A DNA stretch of 64,000 nucleotides from Planctomicrobium piriforme. Its GTDB lineage: Bacteria; Planctomycetota; Planctomycetia; Planctomycetales; Planctomycetaceae. Every line of letters starts with the position of its first letter. Position 1 is the stretch's first letter. The position numbers and the translations under genes were made by a program. The notes under the pieces are model-generated. The model made no database searches and was not told the DNA's origin. It saw only the letters and a program-made list of their open reading frames with translations. Below, piece after piece: positions 52,257 through 60,933 of the stretch. The stretch spans positions 62,001 to 126,000 of the forward strand of contig NZ_FOQD01000015.1 of NCBI RefSeq assembly GCF_900113665.1, given 5' to 3'.

Positions 52257-54002
52257 CTACTGCTCTCGAATCGGCAACACATACAGCATCCGCCCGGACT
52301 GTTGGGTGAATCTGTCCCCCTCCAGTCGGGCGTTGTCCGGCAAACGGACATACAGATACGCCTTCGCCTGCCCTCTCGGCAGCACAAACGAATCGACATC
52401 TTCATCGCTGCCCAGATTGAGGTCATACGCAATCAGCGGCCCCCGCAGCGACTCAAACAGTTGCGGGGGCGTTCGGGTCTGATTGCTAAACGCATACCGG
52501 CCCACAGTCCAGTCCGACTGGTTGATTACTTCCTTGAGCGACTGCCCCCCTGTCGCAGCGACCAGGCTGTTGCCCTGCGGCTGCAATACATAAATGCGGT
52601 CTCCCGCCAGCACGACCCCACGGAATAGTCCGTCGTCTTTCCATAACGAGTCATCCGCAAACTCAAGCTCCAGAGACTTTAACTGGAGAGACTTCAGACT
52701 TCCGTTTCCTTCCTCCTGCTCGAATTTCAGGATCTTCGGCGCTAGCGGCAGCGACGACAGCACTCCCGCCTGGATGAAAGTCCGTGCGGAAAACGAGGCG
52801 ATGTCCGTCATCATCAGACTCACCGGCCGATTCAAAACGAAGCCGGGAATGCGTTCATCGAGCTGGCCGCTGGAATAGACAGTCCCTTCCGTCTGATGCT
52901 TGATCTCATATTCGCCGCCGCCGGTGACAAACAGACTCGACCACTGCGTCAGCAGCGCCCGATTGCCGCTGGCAGGCTGCGCCAGGGCCACGCTATGCAC
53001 GGAAGTATTTTCGCCATACCCCCGCGCTCCCACCGTCCGAAATCCGACGCTGAACAGCAGCACGATTCCCAGAATCGCTCCGTAAGTGATCCGATAATCC
53101 CCCTTCTTGCGGCCCAGCAGCCAGCAGCCGGGAAAAATCAGCAACAGGTAGGCAATCGTCATCAGGTAGATCACGCCCCAGTTGTGATCCGGCTGCGTCA
53201 TCATCTTGAGCAGCTCCAGCGAACTGCGGGTGGGCTCCCACATCCGGTAGCGATTGTTCGATTCCGCCGCCTCTTTTTCAGGAACTTCTGCAGTTTGAAT
53301 TCCGGCGGCGTGCCGTACCACCTGACCGGCCCCGATGGGAAAGTTGTCACTCGGCTCGTTCAACACGCTCAGCGTGCCGCGGAATGCCGGGTTCGTTCCC
53401 CCAGAACCTTGATAAAGGTGCAGCGTTCCACCCGCCGACAACCAGTCGAGGAACGCCCGATTCTGCGCATCGTTCCAGCCGGGCACATGGTCGAGATTGA
53501 CGACCGCGAGCGTTTCCAGGCCAGCCGCGCTCGGCGGAAAGTCGGCATCGTCAAAACGAGGCATGTCTGCCAGCGAGGACAACAGCGGATTCGATTCCGC
53601 AAACTGCACTTCGGCCAGGCGCATCGTCGACGCCGGTTCATCGATCAGAAACTGCTCCCCTTCCCGACGCCCCCACGAGAGACGGTAATCCGTCACACGG
53701 GGAGTGAAGACCAGAAACTGCAAACGGCGCCGGCCGTACGGCTCGACGTACAGACCTTGCTGAATGACCGGGATATCTCCCCCGCCGAATCCAGTCGCCG
53801 CTTCGAGTTTGGGATTCCCCTGCCAGGGACGGTCCGAGCTATTGAACACCTCGACCGTCAACAGGTTGAACCGCCCGACGCGCACCTTGCCGTCGAAACC
53901 CCAACGGGGCAGGCCTTCGACCATCAATTGGGCCGCGCAGACGCCGGGCAGCGCCAGCCAGAAAGCACAGACAAGCCCGCAGCCCGCGACAAGTCGATTC
54001 AT
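52257..54002 (-). CDS. Auxiliary extracytoplasmic membrane protein of ABC system
   Basis: A 581-residue protein. The signal peptide (MNRLVAGCGLVCAFWLALPGVCAA) precedes a beta-rich region with WGFDGKVRVGRFNLLTVEVFNS. A GATase-like or DUF4350-like segment follows near 150-200, with VNLDHVPGWNDAQNRAFLDWLSAGGTL. Two helices at about 275-325 (WGVIYLMTIAYLLLIFPGCWLL and YGAILGIVLLFSVGF) separate it from a C-terminal beta domain. It shares this plan with the protein at 54353 on the other strand. I use the ATG at 54002; the frame is open to 54110. It is the first gene of a three-gene operon with an ATPase and a permease. Confidence 0.75.
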   Translation of the reverse strand: MNRLVAGCGLVCAFWLALPGVCAAQLMVEGLPRWGFDGKVRVGRFNLLTVEVFNSSDRPWQGNPKLEAATGFGGGDIPVIQQGLYVEPYGRRRLQFLVFTPRVTDYRLSWGRREGEQFLIDEPASTMRLAEVQFAESNPLLSSLADMPRFDDADFPPSAAGLETLAVVNLDHVPGWNDAQNRAFLDWLSAGGTLHLYQGSGGTNPAFRGTLSVLNEPSDNFPIGAGQVVRHAAGIQTAEVPEKEAAESNNRYRMWEPTRSSLELLKMMTQPDHNWGVIYLMTIAYLLLIFPGCWLLGRKKGDYRITYGAILGIVLLFSVGFRTVGARGYGENTSVHSVALAQPASGNRALLTQWSSLFVTGGGEYEIKHQTEGTVYSSGQLDERIPGFVLNRPVSLMMTDIASFSARTFIQAGVLSSLPLAPKILKFEQEEGNGSLKSLQLKSLELEFADDSLWKDDGLFRGVVLAGDRIYVLQPQGNSLVAATGGQSLKEVINQSDWTVGRYAFSNQTRTPPQLFESLRGPLIAYDLNLGSDEDVDSFVLPRGQAKAYLYVRLPDNARLEGDRFTQQSGRMLYVLPIREQ

Positions 54003-54352
54003 AAAGACCCGACGTGGTGATTTTTTGGTGATGAAGTTTTGATGAAGTTTCCCCGCATCACGACCGCGCGATAATCCTACCACAATCCCCGCCGACTGAC
54101 AGGCGTGCATGCCTTTCTGCGGAATCGCCTCGATGAGAGCGATTCCGCCGCCGCCGCAAACTTTTCTTTGGTGCGCCTGCTGGCATATGATACGTCAGCC
54201 GCCGGGCGGTCGTTGACTCGATTTTCACGTCCGACCGGCACTGTCGCCCTGGTGGTTCCCCTGACTGCGATCAGGTTCATCTCAGGACAGATCGCATTTC
54301 GAATATCCACGAGCAGCGCCCGTCGGGCTGCTTCGAACCGGTTCCCACACCT
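54003..54352. other. Divergent gap between two ABC operons
   Basis: A 350-base gap from which the two related ABC operons are read in opposite directions. Both promoters should be here. I see no gene and no strong repeat in it; the dispersed repeat copy at 54421 lies just inside the right-hand reading frame. Confidence 0.45.
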
Positions 54353-56725
54353 GTGAACGTCGATTCCACTCCGTACCGCAGACCTTCCCTGTCTGCGTCC
54401 GACGCGAAATTTCCTCGCTTCTCCCCTCGCCTCTCGAGTCAGGGGAGAGGGGACAGGGGTGAGGGGCCAATTGCCGCGTTGCATCTCAGTTGCGCCGTCA
54501 TCGGCTGCCTGCTCCTGATGATCGCGAACATCGCCCACGCCGACTCGACAACTCTCGACATCAGCAACCCGCAACTCGGCTTCAACGGCTCGTTCAAAAT
54601 TGGCCGCTGGACCGCCGTTGAATTTGATGTCAATGGACCGGCAGGCGCCTCGGTCGTTCCCGTCGTCCGCACTGCCGACCCCGACAGTCGGGCCACGCTG
54701 CAACCACTTCCCGCCGTCACCCTGACCGGCAAGCCGGTCCACGTTCAAGGCCTGATTCGTTCCGGCCGGCTCGACGGAGCCATTCAGCTCCAGCTCTACA
54801 GCACCCTCCCCGTCGCCGACCAGTCACCACTCGCACAGCTTTCACTGCGGGTCGACCAGACCAGCAAATGGCAACCGCTGCGGCAGACAACTCAGCTTTG
54901 GGTGACGCTCGGCAAGCAGCCGTTCTTTACCAAGGGGCTCGAACGCTGGAATCAAGCACGGTCCGGTCTCGTCCGCATTGTTGAGCTTCCAGACTCCTCG
55001 ACCACCTTCTGGAGCGCCGAGATGCTCGACGGAGTCGACGCCCTTGTGCTTAACGGCGATGCGTCGGTCTCGGCACAGTCTTCACAAGCGATCCGCGACT
55101 GGGTCAAGACGGGCGGCCGGCTGATCATTCCCATCGGCGACACCGCGTCGATTCTGAACGACAGCCCCCTCGCTCAATGGCTTCCCTTAAAGCCGACCGG
55201 GCAGATCGACATCACCAAGCTCAGCGGGTTGAACGAACTCGTCCCCCGCAGCAGTACGCTCCGCACGCTCACCACCCTGCCCGCCGCACGCTTCGGCCGC
55301 AACACCGGGGCCGTCATTGCCAGCGGACTTTCCGAACCGCTCGTCGTCCGTGCCGCATATGGGGTGGGGCATGTCACGATGGTCGCCGTACGGCTCGATT
55401 CCGGCCCGCTCGCGACCTGGGAGCCTGAGTCGCAAGGACACCTCGCAGCGATCCTCTCTGGTCTCCCCAATCCGGTCGATGTCTCCGCCGCTGCCGCTGC
55501 CCGTGCCGAAGCCGCTTCCGAATTGAATCCGGCCGCAGTCACAGACCTGCAGATGCAGCTCAACCAGAGCCTCGACCACTTTCCCGGCATCACCCGTTCA
55601 TCGCACTGGCAGGTGATGGGTTGGATCGCCCTGTTCGCGGTGGTCATCGGTCCGCTCGATTACCTGCTGGTGACCAAACTCCTCAAACGCCCTGAGTGGA
55701 CCTGGGGGACGCTCCTGATGTGGTCACTGCTCGCCACCGGCCTGGCCGTCTCACGGGGCGATGCCATGAACCAGAGCCCCGCCGTCGCCCGTCAGGTCGA
55801 CTTTGCCGACCTCGACCTCTCGACGAACTCTGTTTCCGTTCATAGCTGGTATGGGTTCTACAGCGACAAGACCCAGCGACTGGCTGTGAACGCCCGACCA
55901 CAGTCCGAGTTCGTGTCGTCGCCCCCGGACAAATCCCGGCTGCGGCTGGGTTGGGCTGACCGTCCCAGCGAAGGCTTCCGCGGCATGTACCGCTCCGGCG
56001 GAATCGACGACTCGCAGCCGCAGTACGAATTTCTCGAAGACCAGACCGGCGTACGCAATCTCCCCCTGGATCAATGGTCAACCGGCTCCGTTGCCAGTGA
56101 ATGGACCACGTCTCCCACGACGCCGCTTCCCGTCACTGCCGAACTCAATGAAAGCGGCATCAACCGCGTCATCGGAACGGTTCGTCATCAATTGCCTGGC
56201 GATCTCACCGACTGGTTCCTCGCTTATGGCAACTTCGCCTACTTCGATCGGAGCGGCCCCGGCGGCCAGCCTGCTCCGCTCCCCCCCGGCGAAACCTGGG
56301 ACATCGCTCAGGCGGGTTCGAATCTGTTGCGCGGGCGATTGCTCGGCATGATCGAACAGATTGCCTTGCAAAAAGACCGTCTCGAAGGCGAAGCCGATCT
56401 CCGACGCTCGGCCTACGATCCACTCAGTGCAAACCCCTTGCTGATCGGCGTCACCGCCAGCTTTTACGAAGTGTTGGGCGGGGAAAGCTACACCGGCCTG
56501 CAGAACCAGTCGTTGGGCCGGCTCGACCTGTCTGAACTGCTCGATCTGGATCGTGCCGTCCTCTTCGGACGCCTGAAAGCATCCCCCACACAAGTCAAAG
56601 TCGGCGAGTCCGAACTGCCCATTGAAGATCAGACCGTCCTCGTCCGCATCATCTTGCCGGTGCAGCCTGCCGAGCGATCCTCCGATGCGCCGCCTCCCAG
56701 CGATATCTTGAACTACCGTCGATAA
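54353..56725 (+). CDS. Auxiliary extracytoplasmic membrane protein, paralogue
   Basis: A protein of up to 790 residues. The plan resembles the protein at 52257: a domain opening LGFNGSFKIGRWTAVEFDVNG, a segment IRDWVKTGGRLIIPIGD near 245, two helices near 425-480 (WQVMGWIALFAVVIGPLDYLLV and GTLLMWSLLATGLAVS), and a long C-terminal beta domain. The GTG at 54353 reads through a dispersed repeat (54421-54468, encoding SPRLSSQGRGDRGEGP). A TTG at 54479 would give a clean signal peptide (CAVIGCLLLMIANIAHA) and may be the true start. It is followed by an ATPase gene after 28 bases. Confidence 0.75.
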   Translation: MNVDSTPYRRPSLSASDAKFPRFSPRLSSQGRGDRGEGPIAALHLSCAVIGCLLLMIANIAHADSTTLDISNPQLGFNGSFKIGRWTAVEFDVNGPAGASVVPVVRTADPDSRATLQPLPAVTLTGKPVHVQGLIRSGRLDGAIQLQLYSTLPVADQSPLAQLSLRVDQTSKWQPLRQTTQLWVTLGKQPFFTKGLERWNQARSGLVRIVELPDSSTTFWSAEMLDGVDALVLNGDASVSAQSSQAIRDWVKTGGRLIIPIGDTASILNDSPLAQWLPLKPTGQIDITKLSGLNELVPRSSTLRTLTTLPAARFGRNTGAVIASGLSEPLVVRAAYGVGHVTMVAVRLDSGPLATWEPESQGHLAAILSGLPNPVDVSAAAAARAEAASELNPAAVTDLQMQLNQSLDHFPGITRSSHWQVMGWIALFAVVIGPLDYLLVTKLLKRPEWTWGTLLMWSLLATGLAVSRGDAMNQSPAVARQVDFADLDLSTNSVSVHSWYGFYSDKTQRLAVNARPQSEFVSSPPDKSRLRLGWADRPSEGFRGMYRSGGIDDSQPQYEFLEDQTGVRNLPLDQWSTGSVASEWTTSPTTPLPVTAELNESGINRVIGTVRHQLPGDLTDWFLAYGNFAYFDRSGPGGQPAPLPPGETWDIAQAGSNLLRGRLLGMIEQIALQKDRLEGEADLRRSAYDPLSANPLLIGVTASFYEVLGGESYTGLQNQSLGRLDLSELLDLDRAVLFGRLKASPTQVKVGESELPIEDQTVLVRIILPVQPAERSSDAPPPSDILNYRR
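54421..54468 (+). repeat. Dispersed GGGGAGA-type repeat, copy 3
   Basis: Forty-eight bases matching copies 1 and 2, with GGGGAGA, GGGGACA, GGGGTGA words after a CGAGTCAG centre. It falls inside the open frame upstream of a likely TTG start, so it may be leader rather than coding. Confidence 0.88.
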
Positions 56726-56753
56726 CAGGCCAGCCTGGCCCGAGAGCCGATCC

Positions 56754-57680
56754 GTGATTGAAACCATCAAGCTGACCAAGCGCTACGGCAACCTGATCGC
56801 CGCCAACGAGATCTCCCTGAACCTCAAGGAGGGGGATGTGTTCGGCTTTATCGGCCCGAACGGGTCCGGCAAAACGACCACCATGCGGATGATCGCCACC
56901 CTGCTCAACCCCGACTACGGCGAATGCTATGTCTGCGGGCAGTCGATCTATTCCAAACCGCAGGAAATCCGCCGACTGGTCGGTTACATGCCCGACTTCT
57001 TTGGCGTGTACGACGACATGACGGTGATGGAATATCTCGAATTCTTCGCCTCGGCCTATCGCATCAACGGCCCCGCCCGACGCAAGGTCTGCGAAGACAA
57101 ACTCGACCTCGTCGACATGGCCTTCAAACGAGACGCCATGGTCAGCCAGCTCTCGCGCGGACAGACGCAGCGCGTCGGTCTTGCCCGTACGTTGTTGCAC
57201 GATCCCCAGGTGCTGCTGCTCGATGAACCCGCCAGCGGCCTCGATCCCCGTGCCCGCATCGAAATGCGCGGCTTGTTGCGGCGACTGGGTTCGATGCAGA
57301 AAACCGTGATCGTCAGCAGCCACATTCTTCCCGAACTCGCCGATGTCTGTACGCGAGTCGGCATCATCGAAAAAGGGGTGATGCTGGTCGATAACTATGT
57401 CGACGAGGTGATGCGGCAGGCGCGGCAGGCGATCATGCTCGAAATCAAAGTCATGGAACGCCCCGAGCCGGCCGCAAAACTGCTCGAACAGATGGACGAA
57501 GTTTCGGATGTGACGATGCAGGGTGACACCATCTGCGTCACGCTGAAGTCCGGCGTGGAAGATTACTCCGGTCTGGTGCCCGCTTTGCTCGGGCAGGGTT
57601 ACCGGCTCAAGCAGTTCAGGGAAGAAGAAGTGAACCTGGAAACCGCATTCATGCGGCTGACGATGGGCAAGCAGCAGTAG
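56754..57680 (+). CDS. ABC transporter ATP-binding protein, paralogue
   Basis: A 308-residue ATPase starting with GTG. Walker A is GPNGSGKTT (37-45), the signature is LSRGQTQRVGLARTL, and Walker B is LLLLDEPASGLDP, with the His in IVSSHILPE. The regulatory C-terminus differs from the paralogue at 51129. It belongs with the auxiliary protein at 54353; there is no separate permease gene in this operon, so the permease at 49528 may serve both, or the auxiliary protein supplies the membrane part. It is convergent with the kinase gene, 22 bases apart. Confidence 0.95.
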   Translation: MIETIKLTKRYGNLIAANEISLNLKEGDVFGFIGPNGSGKTTTMRMIATLLNPDYGECYVCGQSIYSKPQEIRRLVGYMPDFFGVYDDMTVMEYLEFFASAYRINGPARRKVCEDKLDLVDMAFKRDAMVSQLSRGQTQRVGLARTLLHDPQVLLLDEPASGLDPRARIEMRGLLRRLGSMQKTVIVSSHILPELADVCTRVGIIEKGVMLVDNYVDEVMRQARQAIMLEIKVMERPEPAAKLLEQMDEVSDVTMQGDTICVTLKSGVEDYSGLVPALLGQGYRLKQFREEEVNLETAFMRLTMGKQQ

Positions 57681-57702
57681 CCCATCCCTACGGCTGCGAG
57701 TT

Positions 57703-59175
57703 TCAGACAGTGCCCGCGTGCGTCGGCTCGTCGCGAGATTGCAGCCACACATAGATGCCGGCCACGGTCCCGATCAGCAGCAGCGACGCCAGGCCGAGTT
57801 TGATCCATGGAAAGCTCTGGGCCTGTTCGCCTGCGCGAATCTGCTCGATCGATGTCCGCGCCGCGTTGCGAACTCCTTCATCCGCGTCCGACTTTTCGAG
57901 TCGAACCAGAATTGGCAGACGACTCGCGGCGGTGGGGCCGGCAGTTCCTAAGCCGCGAACCGCCGCAGCACGCAGCGGCGGATGCGGATCATCCGCGTAC
58001 TTCGTCAGCACCTCCAGGCTTTCTGGATTCCGCCGCGCCATCTGCCCGTACGACTCCAGCGCAGCAATTCGCACTTCGTCCCGCGGATGAGTCAGCGCCT
58101 GCGTCCACATTTCTTTCCAGCCGCTGTCCGTGTCTTCCTGCAAGAGTTGCAGGACATTACAGAGCAGCGAAACCGCCAGCACTCCGGCGAGAATCGTCAG
58201 CGCCTTTTTAGAAGGGGTCAGTTCGAGACGAACTGGAAGCTCTGCCGTCTTCTTCTGCAGGACCGGCTCTTCGACCAGCGTCGACTTATAGCCGGTCGGA
58301 TAGTTCATCCCCTTCTCGGATCGGGGACTAACTGTCACCGTCTGATTGACGGCCCGCAGATCCCTGGCAACGGTCGCCGCCGACTCGTACCGTTGTGCCG
58401 GATCTTTCTCCAGCAGCTTCAGAATTGTCCGTTCCAACAGCACCGGACAATCGAGCGCCTTCTCAGTCGGCCGCGGCGGAGGTGCATAGCAATGCAGATG
58501 CAGCGTCGCCCCCGGCGTCTCGCCGATGAACGGCACCTCGCCGGTCACGAGTTCAAACAGCACGCAGCCGAGTGCATACAAGTCGGTGCGCGGGGTCACA
58601 TCCTGCCCGCGAATCTGCTCGGGCGCCATGTACAGAAATGTTCCTGCCGTCTTTCCGGCAGCGGTGATCTTTCTGGCGGCCATCACGCTGGCGAGCCCGA
58701 AGTCGCTGAGCTTGAGCTGGCCCGATGGCGTCAGCAGAAAGTTGCTCGGCTTCACGTCGCGGTGGACGACCCCTTTTTCATGCGAGCACTCCAGCGCTGC
58801 ACACATCTGCAGGCCATAGTAGATCACCTGTTCCCAGGCGAGCTTCCCCTTCGCCTGCAACTGATCTTCAAGCGAGCCCCCCTCCAGGAGCTCCATGGCG
58901 TAAAACCGCCGCTTGTCTTCGCAAACGCCGCCGAAACACCGCACGATATTGGGATGTCGCAGCGTCTTCAGCACTTCCAGTTCACGCTCGAAACGGGCGA
59001 GTGCCGTTTTATCGGCCACATCCGTCGGCACCATTTTCAGCGCGACCTGACGGCCGTTGACCACATACCGGGCCCGATAAACGACGCCCATGCCCCCCTC
59101 GCCGATCTGTTCGAGAATCTCGAACGGCCAGATCCAGCGTGTATTGCTCGTCGGCTGGGATTGGGGGGATGTCAT
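57703..59175 (-). CDS. Serine/threonine protein kinase with HEAT-like repeats
   Basis: A 490-residue Hanks-type kinase. The glycine loop is GEGGMG (25-30), Lys47 lies in VALKMVP, the catalytic loop is HRDVKPSNF, DFG is in KLSDFGLAS, and APEQI is present; the kinase part is complete. Residues beyond about 330 hold one helix (LTILAGVLAVSLLCNVLQLL) followed by HEAT or PBS-lyase-like repeats (EVRIAALESYGQMA, PLRAAAVRGLGTAG, GVRNAARTSIEQI) and a final helix near the end. Unlike most planctomycete kinases it is not fused to a WD or PQQ domain. It may phosphorylate FHA-domain proteins in this window. Confidence 0.95.
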   Translation of the reverse strand: MTSPQSQPTSNTRWIWPFEILEQIGEGGMGVVYRARYVVNGRQVALKMVPTDVADKTALARFERELEVLKTLRHPNIVRCFGGVCEDKRRFYAMELLEGGSLEDQLQAKGKLAWEQVIYYGLQMCAALECSHEKGVVHRDVKPSNFLLTPSGQLKLSDFGLASVMAARKITAAGKTAGTFLYMAPEQIRGQDVTPRTDLYALGCVLFELVTGEVPFIGETPGATLHLHCYAPPPRPTEKALDCPVLLERTILKLLEKDPAQRYESAATVARDLRAVNQTVTVSPRSEKGMNYPTGYKSTLVEEPVLQKKTAELPVRLELTPSKKALTILAGVLAVSLLCNVLQLLQEDTDSGWKEMWTQALTHPRDEVRIAALESYGQMARRNPESLEVLTKYADDPHPPLRAAAVRGLGTAGPTAASRLPILVRLEKSDADEGVRNAARTSIEQIRAGEQAQSFPWIKLGLASLLLIGTVAGIYVWLQSRDEPTHAGTV

Positions 59176-59490
59176 GGAAGGGGACTCGCCTAACTCCCGC
59201 GGGAATCAATCATTTGTACACTGGCTCAAAACCACGCCACAATGCCGAAAAGCAGGAGCTTCTAAACAACTAGTCGCAAACTGCACGGAGTTCTGCATAC
59301 TGAATCGAGAATTGGCCCTCGATCCGGTACTCTTTTTAGAGAAGACCACATCATTCTGACAGGTTTCAGAATCATTCTGGGACAATTGTGGTCATTGTCG
59401 ACGACTTGCTACAGAAAAATCCGTGCCAATCGACGGCAGCTTCGTGAAACGTGCGAAACTGCCGCATGAGTACGGAGAAATGAGGCGGAC
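59176..59490. other. Gap upstream of radical SAM gene
   Basis: A 315-base divergent gap. It holds CAGAATCATTCTG (59367-59379), a palindrome with one central base, and GACAAT (59381-59386) facing ATTGTC (59394-59399) across seven bases. They sit about 90-125 bases before the radical SAM ATG and could be regulator sites. No heptad tract or gene seen. Confidence 0.5.
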
Positions 59491-60801
59491 ATGTATCTCG
59501 GAATGGCACGGCGAATGGCGGTCGAAACCGACAAGCGCCTGCTCTGGAAACTGTTCTGGAACATGGGCATCAAGGGGGCCTGGTCCGTCCAGCGCTTTAA
59601 AAACCGGCTCAAAAAAGGAATTGTCTTTCCTCCGTTCCTTTACGTTTCCGTTATCAACTCCTGCAATCTCCGCTGCCAGGGGTGCTGGGTCGACGTCTCC
59701 GCCAAGCAGCAGACCATCGATCTCCAGGCCATGAACGGTCTCATCAACGATGCCAAAGCCCAGGGCAACGTCTTCTTCGGCATCGTGGGGGGCGAGCCGT
59801 TCATGCACCCCCAATTACTCGATATCCTCGCCGCCCATCCCGACTGCTACTTTCAGGTCTTCACCAACGGGCATTTCATCACGGCCGACGTTGCGAAGCG
59901 CCTCCGCGAACTGGGCAACGTCACCCCGCTGATCAGCATCGAAGGCTCCGAGATTGTCAGTGACGAACGTCGCGGCCGCAAAGGGGTTCTTTCCAAATCG
60001 ATGCAGGGACTGCAGAACTGCCTCGATCACAAACTCTTCACCGGCGTCTGCACCAGCGTCTGCCAGACGAACATCGACGACCTCGTCACCGAGAAATGGG
60101 TCGACCGCCTCATCGAGAAGGGGGTGTTCTACACCTGGTTTCACGTCTATCGCCCGATGGGCCCCGACGCCTCCGCCGACCTATGCCTGACCGCCGAGCA
60201 GCAACTTCGCATTCGCAAGTTCGTGGTCGACATGCGGTGTAGCAAACCGATCATCTTTGTGGACGCCTATTCCGATCACCAGGGTCAGGCCCTCTGCCCC
60301 GCCGCGACCGGCATCACGCACCACATCAATCCCTGGGGGGGCATCGAACCCTGCCCCATCATTCAGTTCACCAAAGACTCGATTCACGACGGCTCGAAGT
60401 CGCTGGCCGAGAAGCTCGACTCCCCCTTCCTGCGTGACTTCCGCGAACTCGCCCGGGAAACCACCCGCGGCTGCATCGTGCTCGAACGCCCCGACCTGCT
60501 CGAAGCCCTGATCCACAAGCACGACGCACAAGACGGCACCGTGCGCAAGTCGGCGCTCACAGAACTGCAGGCGATGCACATTCGTCCCTCGCAGTACAAT
60601 CCGGACCAGGCGATTCCGGAACGCAGTTGGGCTTACCGCCTGGCGAAGAAATTCTTCTTCAACGACTTCGGCGCCTACACCGGCCGACACCACGAACAGT
60701 ACTCGGCCCCCGCCGTGCTGGCCGCGCCCAACACGCCCCCCGCCGCGCCCCCGCTGGTGGAACTCCAGGTGCGCCGCCGCGAAACCGCCCATTCACTTTA
60801 A
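59491..60801 (+). CDS. Radical SAM protein with C-terminal SPASM-like region
   Basis: A 436-residue enzyme that reductively cleaves SAM with an iron-sulfur cluster. The cluster motif is CNLRCQGCW (CxxxCxxC, about 53-61), then IVGGEPFMHP for the SAM-contacting GGE. The barrel continues with LISIEGSEIVSDERRG. Later cysteines in ALCPAATG, IEPCPIIQF and RGCIVL could hold an auxiliary cluster, as in SPASM proteins. The Pro/Ala-rich tail is not conserved-looking. The substrate is unknown; peptide or lipid modification are both possible, and no precursor peptide gene is adjacent. Confidence 0.88.
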   Translation: MYLGMARRMAVETDKRLLWKLFWNMGIKGAWSVQRFKNRLKKGIVFPPFLYVSVINSCNLRCQGCWVDVSAKQQTIDLQAMNGLINDAKAQGNVFFGIVGGEPFMHPQLLDILAAHPDCYFQVFTNGHFITADVAKRLRELGNVTPLISIEGSEIVSDERRGRKGVLSKSMQGLQNCLDHKLFTGVCTSVCQTNIDDLVTEKWVDRLIEKGVFYTWFHVYRPMGPDASADLCLTAEQQLRIRKFVVDMRCSKPIIFVDAYSDHQGQALCPAATGITHHINPWGGIEPCPIIQFTKDSIHDGSKSLAEKLDSPFLRDFRELARETTRGCIVLERPDLLEALIHKHDAQDGTVRKSALTELQAMHIRPSQYNPDQAIPERSWAYRLAKKFFFNDFGAYTGRHHEQYSAPAVLAAPNTPPAAPPLVELQVRRRETAHSL

Positions 60802-60810
60802 GAAAAGTTC

Positions 60811-60838
60811 TTAGTCGTCAGTTTTCAGTTGTCAGTTT
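60811..60838. repeat. Heptad repeat tract, TCAGTTT words
   Basis: Four 7-mers: TTAGTCG, TCAGTTT, TCAGTTG, TCAGTTT, directly after the radical SAM gene. This is the inverse of the ACTGAAA words at 9180. Confidence 0.82.
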
Positions 60839-60933
60839 GATACGGCATCCAGACAGCTGAAACCTAGTACGGCCCCGCCCCCTCTAAAGTCCCCCTTCGA
60901 CTCTCACAGCAGACATCGTCATTCAGGATCTCC

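Noticed and set aside
57982..59193. Plus-strand open frame of 403 codons
   Set aside because: Antisense to the kinase gene, whose domains are unmistakable.
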